Shown here: piece by piece, positions 12,002 through 26,294 of the stretch | How positions within the stretch are numbered: position 1 is the stretch's first letter | Layout: every line of letters starts with the position of its first letter | Source of the DNA: Tigriopus japonicus | Lineage: Eukaryota; Arthropoda; Copepoda; Harpacticoida; Harpacticidae | DNA: 64,000 bases | Assembly: GCA_010645155.1 (NCBI GenBank) | Contig: JAAGOF010000243.1 | Coordinates: 749,942 to 813,941 of the forward strand | Reading direction: 5' to 3' | Translations under genes and position numbers: made by a program | The notes under the pieces: model-generated | Databases searched by the model: none | Told to the model about the DNA's origin: nothing | What the model saw: the letters and a program-made list of their open reading frames with translations, nothing else

Positions 12002-12155
12002 AAATGAATTTGTAGACTTGTAATCATGCCATGTGAAGAGGGAACGATTCGGTTTTATTGGCTAGGGTTGGTTCCCCACCTTTTTCCCTTTTTATGTTCT
12101 GTCCACTAGTTTGTAGAGCCATTTATCAAAAACCATTTTGTTGCTCTCTGAAGTG

Positions 12156-12161
12156 AATAAA
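12156..12161 (+). other. Polyadenylation signal AATAAA (10482 gene)
   Basis: AATAAA about 155 bases after the TAG at 11999-12001. Confidence 0.5.
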
Positions 12162-12781
12162 TGCATTGGGGGAATTATTTGATTATTTCGATAAGGTACC
12201 AAGAAACACTCGAAAAAAATGCATCACTGTGCTCGAAGAGCAATCATCACGTGAATTTTCAGAATGGAGGTTTTGTGGAATTTTAACAATTTTCCCGAAC
12301 AGATACGTAAATACAAATTGTTCTGAAACACTAACCCAACAAGCGCTCCTGAAAATAGGCTGTATGGTAGAGAAGATTCCGGGTAAGTCTAAAAATATCG
12401 TTTTTTGTACTCTGAGATTGGTCCAACAAGCATACGCGTTAGCCTGCGTTTTTTCATCAAACATACGCATCTTTGTTAAGGTGCCGAGCAAATTTCATTT
12501 CACCGACGAATTCATAGGAAACCAATTTCATATTCAAGGAAGGTTTTAGTCTCTAGATCTTGAGAAGTGATACTCTGAGGTCGAAGCATTGACTTCAATG
12601 AGTTGAAGAAGTCTCCAGTTGTCAACAAACGAATCGTAGTCGTTGTCCTATCAAAGGTGGGATCTTGAACGTTTTTCTGGAATTTCAATCAGTTATTAAA
12701 CTTACCTTCGCCAAAAGATTGACCAGTCTGTTCAAATCAGTTTCAGTACAAACACGTCCTCTACAATAGAGTCCGGTCAAT
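12162..12781. other. Intergenic between the GIY-YIG-like gene and neverland
   Basis: Open frames on both strands around 12166-12549 have no family resemblance. The last 100 bases should hold the 5' untranslated part of neverland. Confidence 0.4.
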
Positions 12782-15700
12782 ATGGAGTTTGACAATTTCA
12801 CGGGCTCTTTGAGCACCTCTATCGGCATAGTGTCCTTGCTGATCATGACTTTCGTGAACTATTGGCTATGGTGCATCCCTATGAACCGAATTCGTGCAGT
12901 GGACGAAGTTGGATTCCATCAGATCACGGAAACGGGAAAACGAAAAAAGTTAGCCATTAACCGATTGAGAAAATCTCGTAAAGCGGGCAAAATGCCGCCC
13001 GCTTTTCCTAATGGATGGTTTGTCTTGGCCGAATCAAGAGACGTAAACAACTTAACCGACTTATAGTTTTATGTAGTGTCCGAGGTGAACGATTTTTCTT
13101 GTATTTAACAGATTAAACCCGGTCAGATAAAACATGTGAGCGCCTTGGGAACGGAGTTTGCCGTTTTTCGGGGTGAAGAATCTGAGAAAATATTCGTCAC
13201 CGACGCATATTGCCCACATTTGGGAGCTAATATAACGGTGGGAGGTTCGATTCGAGGCGATTGTGTTACATGTCCATTTCATGAATGGAGCTTTGATGGG
13301 AACACTGGGAAATGTATGGATATTCCATATGCCGAAAAGGTAATTTTCACAACACCAAAAATAGGAGTGTCGATGAGTAATATCTATATTTTAACCTTAG
13401 ATCCCAGAGAGTGCCAAATTATCAACTAAAACGTATATGGAAGCCAATGGTCTTATTTACGTGTGGTTTCATTCAGATAACATTGAACCCACGTGGTTTC
13501 CACCCGTATTGGACCAATTATCCCCATCTGCACCCAAATCTTGGGTATACCAAGGTCGTAATGAGTACGAGGTAAGTCTTTGAAAGCTAGTGAATGATCT
13601 CATTTTTACCGACTCTCGTTAATACATTTTAGATTTCATCACATATTCAAGACATCCCTGAGAATGGGGCTGATGTGGCTCATTTGAATGCCGTCCACAA
13701 GACCACGATTCTAGCGGGGGGAGAACCTTCCCAATGGATTCAGAGACTCACTCAGTGGGCGTGGCATGAATGGGGTGTTCAATGGGCTCCGGAAACGGAA
13801 GAAGGCCGAGAGCACAGAGCCAGAGTGGAACTCAAACACGAAATGAAAGTTTTTGGAGGGATTCCCTTGTTTTCTCTAAATGTCGGTTTGGCTTTTCGTT
13901 TTCATCTATTTCTAGTATAATGTGCGGGAGTCTTTTTTCAGGTTGTGGGAGAGCAAATTGGCCCCGCGTTAGTTCATTTGCATTTCGAATCCTTCATGGG
14001 GAAAGGCGTTATGATCCAATATGTTCTACCCTTGGAACCGATGCTTCAAAAGATAGTCCACGTTTTCTACACTCAAAGGACGTGGCTTGCTCCTTATGCC
14101 AAAATGGTTCTCCTAGGTGAGCCCTTAGTTTTACAAGTTGTTTACTCAAGATAAAGCTTGATCAAGAAGCACTGAATTTTCTGGAGTGAGAGGCCATTGA
14201 TGACGAATAGGATTTTCAGTACAATGACATCAATTTTGTTCTACGGCAAGAAATTTGCATTATTGAAAAGTTCGTAGCAATGATGTTTGTAAAGGGGCAG
14301 AAAATGGCGGAGAAAATGGCGGCGCAGCTAAAAATAATACTATCAATAAGAAACGAAATTGAAATTTGTTTAGTACTAATAATAAGAAACGAGATCGAAA
14401 TTTGTTTACCTTAAAAACTAAACAAAATGATCAAAAAAGGGAAATATTTTTGCTAAAAAAGGGAGAATGTCAGTATGAGACTTCCAAAATAGCAGTGAGC
14501 ACTCATAATTGACAGTAATTCAAGTAACTTTTGGCACCCTAGGAGTAAGGGAGATCGTTTATCATGCTAAGTTCTTAACAATTTGCCTATTAATGTGAAC
14601 AAAGATCCTTTTATCATGGAAGTGAAGGTCTCCACAAACAGAACTCTACCTCACTTTGGGAACAGACTGTTGATAACATCATGTAAATGCGTACTTTGTA
14701 AATAACAAAGCATTACTACAGTAGAAGTCTCTCAGAACAGGTTAAAGGGCTCTTGCCGCTTTCACTGCTTTCCTCCCATTATAACTTCTTCGGTAGTCTC
14801 TCCTCCAGGAAATTCGGTGCTTCTTGGCTCAATCGGCCGCTGTCTCCGTTGTTTCAATGCAACGTATGTGCATCATTAAGTGCGAATTATGTGCAAGTGC
14901 CAGAGTGGATTTTTAAAAATTTACAGTTTCGTCCATGGCCAATCAGTCTCGTTTTGCTTCACGTGACAATCTCAAATTGCTTGAGTCAAAATGCGGATAA
15001 CGTATTGATTAGTGAAATATGTTCTCGTATCATTCCCACAAAATTATTGAGATGTTAAAAAATCGTTTAAACAATCAACATATACAGAGGAAATATTACT
15101 TCTCTACAAAACTTCTGTCAACATACACATAAAGTGAAATTCTCTAAAATCAAAGCAAGTTTTTATCTTGAAGGCTGAGTGGCCCAATGCACAGTTGTAA
15201 AAACAAACCAAAGTTGGTGAGATATTAGGGATATGGAAGTTGGACGGGATATTTTGCTCTTTCGCCTTTCCTATTATCTCGTTTATCTTCTCTGAACCAA
15301 GAACCACCAAATTTCTCTGGACTGGGAGGCTAACAAGAATTATGATTTCCAGTAGGAACAATTAAATTACATTTTTCTGAAAATGAGACCTTGTGTATGT
15401 TGAGTAGAATACGCATTTCAATTTTCAGCTCAATCGAACGTCGGAATCATAAGTTCTGCTCGCTCAAAGTTCAGTGGAAATCCTAAACTGGTAATTGTTA
15501 TACCACAAAAGGGCAGGTTCATTAACTCTATACCCTCTTCAGTACATAAGTTTGAGAAGGCATATAACTTTTCACTCTGGCATTCCATTGAGCTGAAATT
15601 TGAAATATGTTGTCTACTGAGTCAACCTTGGCTGAAAAGAAGCCAGGTCTCGTTTGCAGAAGAATGCGATTGAATCAATTCTACACAAACTTATAATTCT

Positions 15701-16599
15701 CATCTTTAGCCTCCCACTCCAGAATTTCAGTGCTTCTTGTCTGAACTGAAGCTTTTTTTCACAACTTTAAATTGGGTCTTTCAACGTTTGCGGTTGTTGC
15801 TAAAATATGCCCCCCAATTGAAGAAAAGTCAAATTGGATACACCATATATGGAAACTAGAATTTCATCCAAATGGACAATTTACTTTATTGTAATAGTGA
15901 ACCCAATTGAACCAAGGCAGACTGAATTACTGTCGCAATTCTTTCGTTGTTCCAATAACAGAAAGGGTGTGTGTTAAACCGACGTTAGATACTCAACGTT
16001 TTGAGAACAATTCTTGAAAAGAATTCTTTCATTGCATTTGTTTGTCTTTTGGGTATGAAAACTTTTACTCATCTGTGTGAAAGGTAATATGAAAGCACCC
16101 GCCCGTTTTACTACTTTGTAGACAAGAAAGTAGGCCTGAACGTAAAGAACAAAACAGTATTCACTGAACTAACTAGTTATCCATTACCTGATATTTTTGC
16201 AGCTTATCCACTTATTCGCTTGCCAACCTGTTCCAATGTTTCAGCCAACCATGGTTGACAATTTAACTTTATCGATTTTCTCCTGTGTTCAAACGGAAAT
16301 GTCGGCCATATTTGTTGCATTTCTCTTGAAAAGCTCGACAAGTATTCAGTTAATATCTCCTATCCTGTTTCGAAGAAGCTGGCATTCAATCTTTCTTAAA
16401 ATTTCAAAACAATCTCTTTTTAGGTGAATCAATCTTGCTGGAGAGGGACATTGCTGTTTGGAACAGCAAAACTTATGCAGATCGTCCTTTCCTCGTAAAA
16501 GAGGACCATTTGATTCGACAACATCGTCGTTGGTACTCTCAATTCTACTCGGAGAGTAGTCCGAGGTTTTCCGAGGCAAATGGAATCGGCGATTGGTAA
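12782..16599 (+). CDS. nvd: Cholesterol 7-desaturase Neverland (Rieske oxygenase)
   Basis: Converts cholesterol to 7-dehydrocholesterol, the first step of ecdysteroid synthesis, in the endoplasmic reticulum of steroidogenic cells (known for insect Nvd and nematode DAF-36). Six exons join in frame: 12782-13042, 13112-13339, 13401-13571, 13633-13881, 13942-14116, 16424-16599, giving 419 residues, near the usual family length. An N-terminal membrane segment lies at about 12-30. The Rieske cluster ligands are C121/H123 (CPH) and C141/H144 (CPFH). The non-haem iron motif is visible as D234, H237 and H242 ([12 protein letters not shown]). The start is the first ATG before the membrane segment. The fifth intron is 2.3 kb, against 50-70 bases for the others, and contains a palindromic MITE. 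AATAAA at 16653-16658. Confidence 0.93.
14117..16423 (+). other. Long fifth intron of neverland
   Basis: GTGAGC donor and TTTTTAG acceptor. It holds MITE copy B (about 15291-15745) and unique AT-rich sequence. Open frames inside are short and not protein-like. Confidence 0.8.
15291..15745. mobile_element. Palindromic MITE, copy B
   Basis: Clear relative of the elements at 7915-8379 and 61521-61986: ACCAAGAACCAC near the left end, inverted AGTGCTTCTTG at the right end, and shared interior words such as CAGCTCAATCGAACGTCGGA and AGTACATAAGTTTGAGAAGG. The central hairpin is partly eroded compared with copy A. Confidence 0.75.
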
Positions 16600-16652
16600 C
16601 AAGTTGAGAAACCTACTCACTAAGGTTGCGACATTTTGTAGCTTCATCTACG

Positions 16653-16658
16653 AATAAA
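16653..16658 (+). other. Polyadenylation signal AATAAA (neverland)
   Basis: AATAAA 54 bases after the neverland stop at 16597-16599; it supports the distant last exon. Confidence 0.65.
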
Positions 16659-16659
16659 G

Positions 16660-19600
16660 ACACTCTAAAAACCTTTAAGTTTTTTTCTACTAATTCTGCT
16701 TGGAGGGCTCGAAGGTTTGACCATAGGGAAAGTTTTAATTTCAACAAGTGATGGCATTCAGCCTGATTAGGACTGCAATGTAGCCCAATGAGCCATTACA
16801 GCGTCAATGTGAAAAAAACGCTTTATCACAATGGCACCTTTGTACTGAAATTCATCAGTACTTTTAACATGTAACTTGTAGGGTGGACCAAAAAAGTGAG
16901 TGGATAATAGATTGCTTAACAAACTTTTTCGCTTGCCCTTTTAAAAAATGTTTAAAAGCAATTTTGAGACAGCGAAAAGTAAGTAAAAATATTAAAATTG
17001 CGAAATGACTCTCGCCTAAACCTCCCTGATTGTGCTGCTGGCTCTCTAAGAAAAGTGCCCTGTCTTTAAACACTTCATTTCGAGACAAAGCTTTGGGAAG
17101 TCAAATTCATGAAGATCACTTTTGTGTCAGAGTTCAATTTTATTAGTACGGTGACCTCCCAGTCTTACTTACTGTGACCTCCCAGTCAGCTGTTTGTTAA
17201 AGGACTGTTATTTGGCATTGAGAATTCCCTGCACACTTTCGTTTGTGCTATGATCTTCCACTTGTTTGGGCAAACTTTTTACGATATTCTTCGGAAATAT
17301 TTAACTGTTCACGAAACTCTGTCAGTTTCAGTAGTAAACGAGGCGGACGAAATGACAACAACGGCCTCTCTCTACACCTCTCTGGTCAATCCCTGTCCAA
17401 TTTGACAATGGCCAGAAACAATTTTGCTCCCAGTGACGAGGTTTCAGGGAAGAAAGTTTGTCATCCCACAAAACGTTAGGCAGAATTAGCAAAGTGTTTC
17501 GCTTCTATCACAGCTAGGGCAGCACAAAAAATGCAAATAAAAACGCCAAAAAATGCATCAAAAAAGCAACAAAAAATGCATCAAAAAAGCAACAAAAAAT
17601 GCATCAAAAAAGCAACAAAAAATGCATCAAAAAAGCAACAAAAAATGCAACAGAAAATTCAAAACAGCACACAGTTGAGGAACATTTGGACAGAGTTAAA
17701 TATCATTTGCTGAATAAATCAAAATTTGAGGCCATGAAGACCATAAAAACATTCATAACTCCTGGCTTTTCATTGGAAATTTATCAAATTAAAAAATGGT
17801 TGTTGTAAATAGTGGAGTAAAACATTGCGTTTAAGGTCTTAGGAACAGATTTGATTGATCATGAAAACCTCAACTGAAAAGCATTGTCAGCCAAGCCTTC
17901 TAAAGGGAAAAAGGAAGCAAAAATTGGCGAAATTGGTGAAAAACGGCAAGACAAAAAAATGTCAATGTTCTTTCAGAATTTAGGGAAAGCACCAAATTTC
18001 GACAACACTGCCAAAAACGCAAAAAGAGAAAACATGTCAGAAATACATCAAATTTCGATTAAGACGCTGAAAAATGCAAATCAACCAAAATAATGAAAAA
18101 AAAAAAATCAGAAAAAATGAAATGAAATGCAGTTTCATGAAACGTGCAAACCATTCATAACCCTGTGGATCATTCCTACTTGCGTCAATGAAGTGAAATA
18201 TCCAAAACGAAAGTTTAAGAAGCTAACATTTAATTTTTTTGTTTGAAACTCGGGTGACATTTCTTTATTTAGAAAATGAAACTGCTTGACTGCCTCACTA
18301 ACTCCAAGCCGAATGTTTCGGTCAACATAAAAGATGCCACATTATGTTTTTTGACAGTTTAGTGAATAATTAATACCTCTTAGGGAATAGTATGATCCCT
18401 TTCTTGCATTTTTTAAACCTTGCGAGGTAAACAAACATTCTAAAAACCCGCAAAGCATGGCAAACATTTCGGATACAACTCGATAAAAAGGATTCAAAGG
18501 TCAGCTCTTTTTTACTCATGACATGAGACAGTTCTCTTTTACAAAATAAATATGATAGTGAATAATGAAATTGTTGCTTCAAACCTTACAATTAAGGATA
18601 GCAAACCAGCAAACTCCACTCACAAGATCTGTTTTTCAACGTGAAAAACGCTAAACGGCAAACAATTTTTCCGGACAATCAATTGTAAGTTTTAGACATT
18701 GTTTCTTATTTTGGATAAGATGATCACACCCATATACACATTGCAGATTAACAAACCTATGAGTAGAGACTTTTATAATCTGTCTGAGATTATAACTCAG
18801 ATATAAGATTATAACTATGCTGACACTTTCGTGACTTTTTCGCTTGACGGCATGACCGTTTTTCCTCATTCTTCAGCCAATGCATTCAAAGAATTCCAAC
18901 CTACATCGAACAAAATTGGTCAGCTTATAATAGGGTCAAGCAGTTAAGCGGTGAAGCAGAAAAGGCACTACGATATCAGCAAATAAATCGGTCTCTTGCA
19001 AAAATCTGCATTCTTTCCGTCACTCAAAACCGAGATGGTCCTATTCATTAATTGTTGTGTTCTTTTTTAAAGGCATAATATCACATTTTAACAACTTGTC
19101 GCTCTGCAAAATTTGAATCCCTTGTACCATTGTAGTTCATTTTCATTATAATGCTCATTTTTGAGAGTCCAATTTACTTTTGTCCATGTACAGATGCCAA
19201 CTGGCCCCCCGACCAATTCCCCTTCATGGTTTCTAGCTCTCCTATCAAACCTGATTATTTTTCTTCGGACAAACTTGATTGTCAGAACACCAAACCGGCA
19301 CCGCACCAAAATCAAAACAGGAATCAGGTTCTTTGGATTGGTTTTTTTGCTACTTGCACCTCAAAAGGAGGTGCGCGCACGGTTTTAGAGTTTCAGAGTC
19401 CAGCAGTCCAGTTCAAGCAAGCATTGAGTGAAGCTGCTGATATTGCATGTGTATCATGTGTAATCTCCAACAAACACATGACATGTCGCGGATTCATTGC
19501 GGCCATCCCGTACGAAAAATGCAGTGCTGATTGGATGTTGTTTGTTCCATAGGATTTAATGATTTACTATGACCCTTTGAAAGTCTACAAACTTACCTGT

Positions 19601-19672
19601 TGATAAGTGTTCATGCGAGTTGTTGACTCTTCAGACGTGATTGTGGCACTTCACGACAATTAGCCGTTCAAG
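16660..19672. other. Intergenic, repeats, no confident gene
   Basis: No family-like ORF. It contains a stretch at about 17240-17480 related to sequence near 53870-54240, a 23-bp tandem repeat at 17547-17650, and a diverged repeat at about 18818-18975 related to 1999-2155. A 133-codon open frame at 19151-19552 starts with ATG but has no recognisable features. Confidence 0.45.
17547..17650. repeat. 23-bp tandem repeat, A-rich
   Basis: The unit AAAAAATGCATCAAAAAAG followed by CAAC (23 bases) is repeated about 4.5 times almost perfectly. Because 23 is not a multiple of three, the reading frame rotates with each unit, giving a Lys/Gln/Asn-rich but meaningless open frame. Confidence 0.85.
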
Positions 19673-22602
<2,930 letters not shown>

Positions 22603-22613
22603 ACTGTTATAGC

Positions 22614-22619
22614 AATAAA
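22614..22619 (+). other. Polyadenylation signal AATAAA (carboxylesterase)
   Basis: AATAAA directly after the esterase stop codon. Confidence 0.6.
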
Positions 22620-23655
22620 GGACGTTATCTATTTGTTGTAAAAGGTGTTCTGCCAATATTTTCTGGGGGAGAATAATTGTCCGTAAAACCTGTCATATTA
22701 ACAGGATATTTTTCATAGGTTGTACCAAAAGTTTGTTCGGGTTTCAAAACATTTTTTTTGTACTTTTATGCCTCTATAAGAAAAAAAACCACCAAGGTAT
22801 TATGTATGATACCAGCACTTGTTTTCAACACATTTTTCGTGAAATTGTGCAATGCCTCGAAAGGTGTTTCATTCTCTCACCAGGTTTCTGACCTTTTCAA
22901 ATGTTCAAAGTTGCTGAAAATTGGGTCACTAAAGTGGATTGCTCGGATTTTACTGACATTTTATTGTAACGTGCCATAGTTTAACTTCAATTTCTTCAAT
23001 GAGTATTTAGTGTGGCATCAAAATCCAAGGGATTGGTCCATTTGTTTAAACATGCTTCTAATGTATGCCGTTTCATAAGGCATTTTATTTTGCCAATGCG
23101 GATGTGCTAAACTATTGTGCCTGTTCATTGATTCAAAAAAGTGAGGCCGTTCTAATTTGATCTTCAAATGTTTTGAAACCGACATAAACTTTTGGCAAAC
23201 CCAATTGCCCGCATTTGAAACTTCAGAAACGTCTTACTCTTTAATACTACCTTTTGCTCATTTGTTAAAACTGATCCTTTTAAGTTTTCTTAATCATCTT
23301 TACGAGCAAGCTCAGTCTAAATCCAGGACTTGCCCAATTCACTACGCGGTTCCCAAAAATCGAGGTATACGTCTTATCCCAAAGCTTTTTGAGAAAGCCG
23401 CTCCTACGTTTTGAAATCCAACATGAGTCCCTAAAATGAGCTGGAACACATGTGAAGCTTTCTCGCATGTCGTCCTAGTTACCAAATTGAGTTTCGCCAA
23501 ACAAGTTAGACCAACCCATTGACAAGCTCATACACACACACGTACCTATATCTATCTATCTAAACGTCAAAGACTTTCGTGTTGTTGAAAGGTAGTAAGG
23601 TGCGTGTTTACCAAGTTCTCACCAAAGTACATACATCCCAAACTTCTTATCAGAG
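22620..23655. other. Intergenic, no gene seen
   Basis: AT-rich with scattered short frames. The last 150 bases, with (CA)n and (TATC)n microsatellites near 23533-23560, probably include the promoter of the gene at 23656. Confidence 0.45.
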
Positions 23656-24976
23656 ATGGTGAGGAATCGATCGAAATCTCGCGAAAGAACACCCCCTCAT
23701 CTCCCTAGTTTGGACGTGGAATCCAATGGCAATGGAAGCCATTCGGCCTCATTAAGAGGATCCCATCACAGTAGAGTGCCCGAGATTCCGAATCAACCTC
23801 TAAACACACTCCTGCCTCAATTGGACAATGACGAAGAGCATCCCTTGCCGTATTATGTCACTCAAAATGTCGTGTAAGAGAAAAGTTATTGAGACAGTCG
23901 GTTCCAAAGACTGTTTTGGCTCTTTTGGGAACATCCCAAGTAATTTACAACCGGTTTGTATCGACCGGTTTTTACTTGAACATTAGTTAGGAATATGACC
24001 TTTCTGGAGAGGTGATGTTTCCTCAGTGATTTATGGAGTATCAAATAATCATAGGGTCCAATTCGGGATGAGGGTGATTAAGTTCTAAATTATTACCCTC
24101 CCATTTCAGGCTCAAAGTGTCGGATGAAAGACCCCCTTGGTTGTCCGTGCCCAAGTCATCTGATAGGGGTGTCTACGAGTATTTCAAGAACACTACTCGA
24201 TTCCAGACCAAAATCATTGACGAATTTGTCAAGGATGCGCTATTTCTGGAGATTTCCGGAATGTGTGCTTCGATTTTGACAGTGAGTAGAGACGATTTGA
24301 AGTATATGGGTCATTACTTAGAATTGATAAATGTGCCAATTTGGTTGTTCAAAGGACACTGAATCGTCGAATGAAGAGGAAGCCAAGATCAATGGTTGGT
24401 TGGAGAATCATGTGATCACGGATGAGGTGTATTATCAGACAGAGAAAATCGTTTGGGATACCATTTGGGATACAGCACGAAAAATGGAGAAGGATGAAGT
24501 GGATCAATTAGAAGAAACCTATGGAAATGAGCCCGTAAGAGTTTAATCAATCGAAGATCTTAAGGCTGGTTTTTTGTTTTTGTTCCACGCGTCTACTAAA
24601 AACATTATACATTATTATTACTAGCCCGACGAAGAAATGCTGAGGATATTAAAAAAGAGATATTCTGCCCCGCTCAAGCCCGATGAAGGCAAACCTCTCC
24701 TGACCAATAACTGTGGAGAGATCATGTATCATCTCAATAAGCTGATGCTAAAGGGCACATTAATGGAAAACTATGCCATTCGAAAATTGCAAGATCTAAT
24801 TATAACACAAGTAAGCCTTAAATTCAATTGAACACCGGAATCACACTCTCTCACTCGGAATATCTTAGGTTGCTGGAAAAGTTGTGTTGGATGAGGCCTT
24901 GAAATTCATGGAAGACCACATGGCCGAAATTGATGAAGAAGAGAGGATCGAAAATCCCCCTCGAAACGCGTCTTAG
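23656..24976 (+). CDS. Unrecognised conserved-looking protein, 287 residues, five exons
   Basis: I do not recognise the family. Five exons join in frame with consensus splice sites: 23656-23873, 24110-24281, 24355-24534, 24625-24810, 24869-24976. The N-terminus is Ser/Arg-rich and probably disordered. The rest is mostly helical and acidic, with Trp-rich segments (GWLENH, IVWDTIWDTARKM) and a Leu-rich helix (EIMYHLNKLMLKGTLMENY), and ends in a Glu-rich tail. No signal peptide, membrane segment or Cys pattern is seen, so it is probably an intracellular protein. It converges on SmB: AATAAA at 25005-25010 lies only 35 bases from the opposite-strand signal. Intron positions and preserved frame make it a real gene; the weakest join is the third acceptor (TTCAAAG at 24354). 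Confidence 0.75.
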
Positions 24977-25004
24977 GATCATAACTTACCCCTATCGACA
25001 TGTC

Positions 25005-25010
25005 AATAAA
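25005..25010 (+). other. Polyadenylation signal AATAAA (23656 gene)
   Basis: AATAAA 29 bases after the stop at 24974-24976. Confidence 0.6.
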
Positions 25011-25045
25011 TCAATACCAAATACCGTTTACACCGTAAACCCGCG

Positions 25046-25051
25046 TTTATT
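25046..25051 (-). other. Polyadenylation signal AATAAA on minus strand (SmB)
   Basis: TTTATT on the plus strand, 43 bases past the SmB stop; the two convergent transcripts must end almost on top of each other. Confidence 0.6.
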
Positions 25052-25093
25052 CATTATTCAATGAACCAACCCGGATCAGAGATCATCGGATGT

Positions 25094-25645
25094 TTAATAC
25101 GAAAATCCACGTCCAAATCCAGAGGGCGGGCCACCTCCACGACCAAATCCCCCAGGGGGACCTCCACGTCCAGCAGGGGGCGGTCCACGCATCTGAGGCG
25201 GGGCACTGACCGCCATTCCTCCCGGAGCCATCATGGACGGCGCGGGTCCGCCTACACCCCGAACGGGTCCGGATAAACCGGGGGCGGCACCCCCAGCGCC
25301 CATGGGCACGCCTCGACCCGCAGCCCGACCCATTCCCGGGCCACCCGCACCCGGAATGGGCACTCGAGGCATGCCTTCATCGGCAGGAGGCGGTCCTTCC
25401 ACGGTCATGGACACGATATTTTCTCCTCGGAGAAGAACGAGACCGAGGACGCGTTTTTCCTCGCGTTCGGTGGATTTGGCGGATTTGGATTTGAGCTTGC
25501 GGAACTCCTCGCAATCGCCTAGGATTAGATTCATGTGCTTGTCAAAGGCCTTGAACGTGCCGATGAAGGTGCGTGAATCTTGGAGGATCACGCGCATGCG
25601 GTAGTTGATGTACGCGGACATCTTGTTGTTGCGACCGACCACCAT
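25094..25645 (-). CDS. SNRPB: Small nuclear ribonucleoprotein-associated protein B (SmB)
   Basis: A core protein of the Sm ring around the U1, U2, U4 and U5 snRNAs of the spliceosome. The single coding exon gives 183 residues. The Sm1 motif spans about 12-44 ([20 protein letters not shown]) and Sm2 about 65-82 ([20 protein letters not shown]); these match SmB proteins closely. The tail is rich in Gly, Pro, Met and Arg ([14 protein letters not shown]), as expected for arginine-methylated SmB tails, and shorter than in human SmB. The start is the ATG giving MVVGRNNKM, equivalent to MTVGKSSKM in relatives; an acceptor (TTGCAG) 18 bases upstream and a GTAAGT donor at 26294 imply a non-coding first exon. 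Confidence 0.95.
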   Translation of the reverse strand: MVVGRNNKMSAYINYRMRVILQDSRTFIGTFKAFDKHMNLILGDCEEFRKLKSKSAKSTEREEKRVLGLVLLRGENIVSMTVEGPPPADEGMPRVPIPGAGGPGMGRAAGRGVPMGAGGAAPGLSGPVRGVGGPAPSMMAPGGMAVSAPPQMRGPPPAGRGGPPGGFGRGGGPPSGFGRGFSY

Positions 25646-25663
25646 GTTGAAGGGAGAGAAAAG

Positions 25664-26294
25664 CTGCAATGAAAGAGGAACCAATATTATGAAAACCGCC
25701 AACCAATAGCATCCTTCTAAAAAGTGATTTGCTCAAAGGAAAGCCCATTGTTCGAAAGCGGCTGACTGAAATCATGTCCATCAGTTATTAACCCATTTTT
25801 TGAAAGATTAAGAAAGCCTCTGATGAATTTAAGATGATAGGAAATGGTGTTGGTTCATTACTTCATTGAAGGAAAAAGCTCTCCCGTGTCGATAGGACAC
25901 AAAACAAGAAATTTTGTTTGACATATTGGTTGCAAATCCGATCATCGGTTAAATTGGAGGACGTAACTTAAGACTAAGGAACCCATGGTAAGCCACAATA
26001 CTAGATTTGGGTTCTGGTTCGAAAAATGGCGAAAAGAACTTGCGGATCAAAACGGGGCAAAATCAAAACCATGCTTTTTTACGTTATTAGTCGAGTCGAA
26101 AACAATAGAGAAACGTCAACTCCTGTATCCTATCTTCTTTCAGACTCCTAATCCAGCCATTATATTTCCCTTGAAATGGTCAGTTTTCAATGAATAACAA
26201 TACAATAAATCAGGGGGTCCAACGTTGGTCCAATGTTTCTTATGAGCCTAATCAATACTTCAAACAAACGAGGGATGGAACGAATTCTACTTAC
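25664..26294 (-). other. Predicted 5' untranslated intron of SmB
   Basis: Minus-strand donor GTAAGT at 26294-26289 and acceptor CATTGCAG ending at 25664, 18 bases before the ATG. No other coding use is seen. This is inferred from splice consensus only. Confidence 0.5.

Noticed and set aside
19151..19552. 133-codon ORF upstream of the carboxylesterase
   Set aside because: Has an ATG but no domain, signal or splice context; likely chance.
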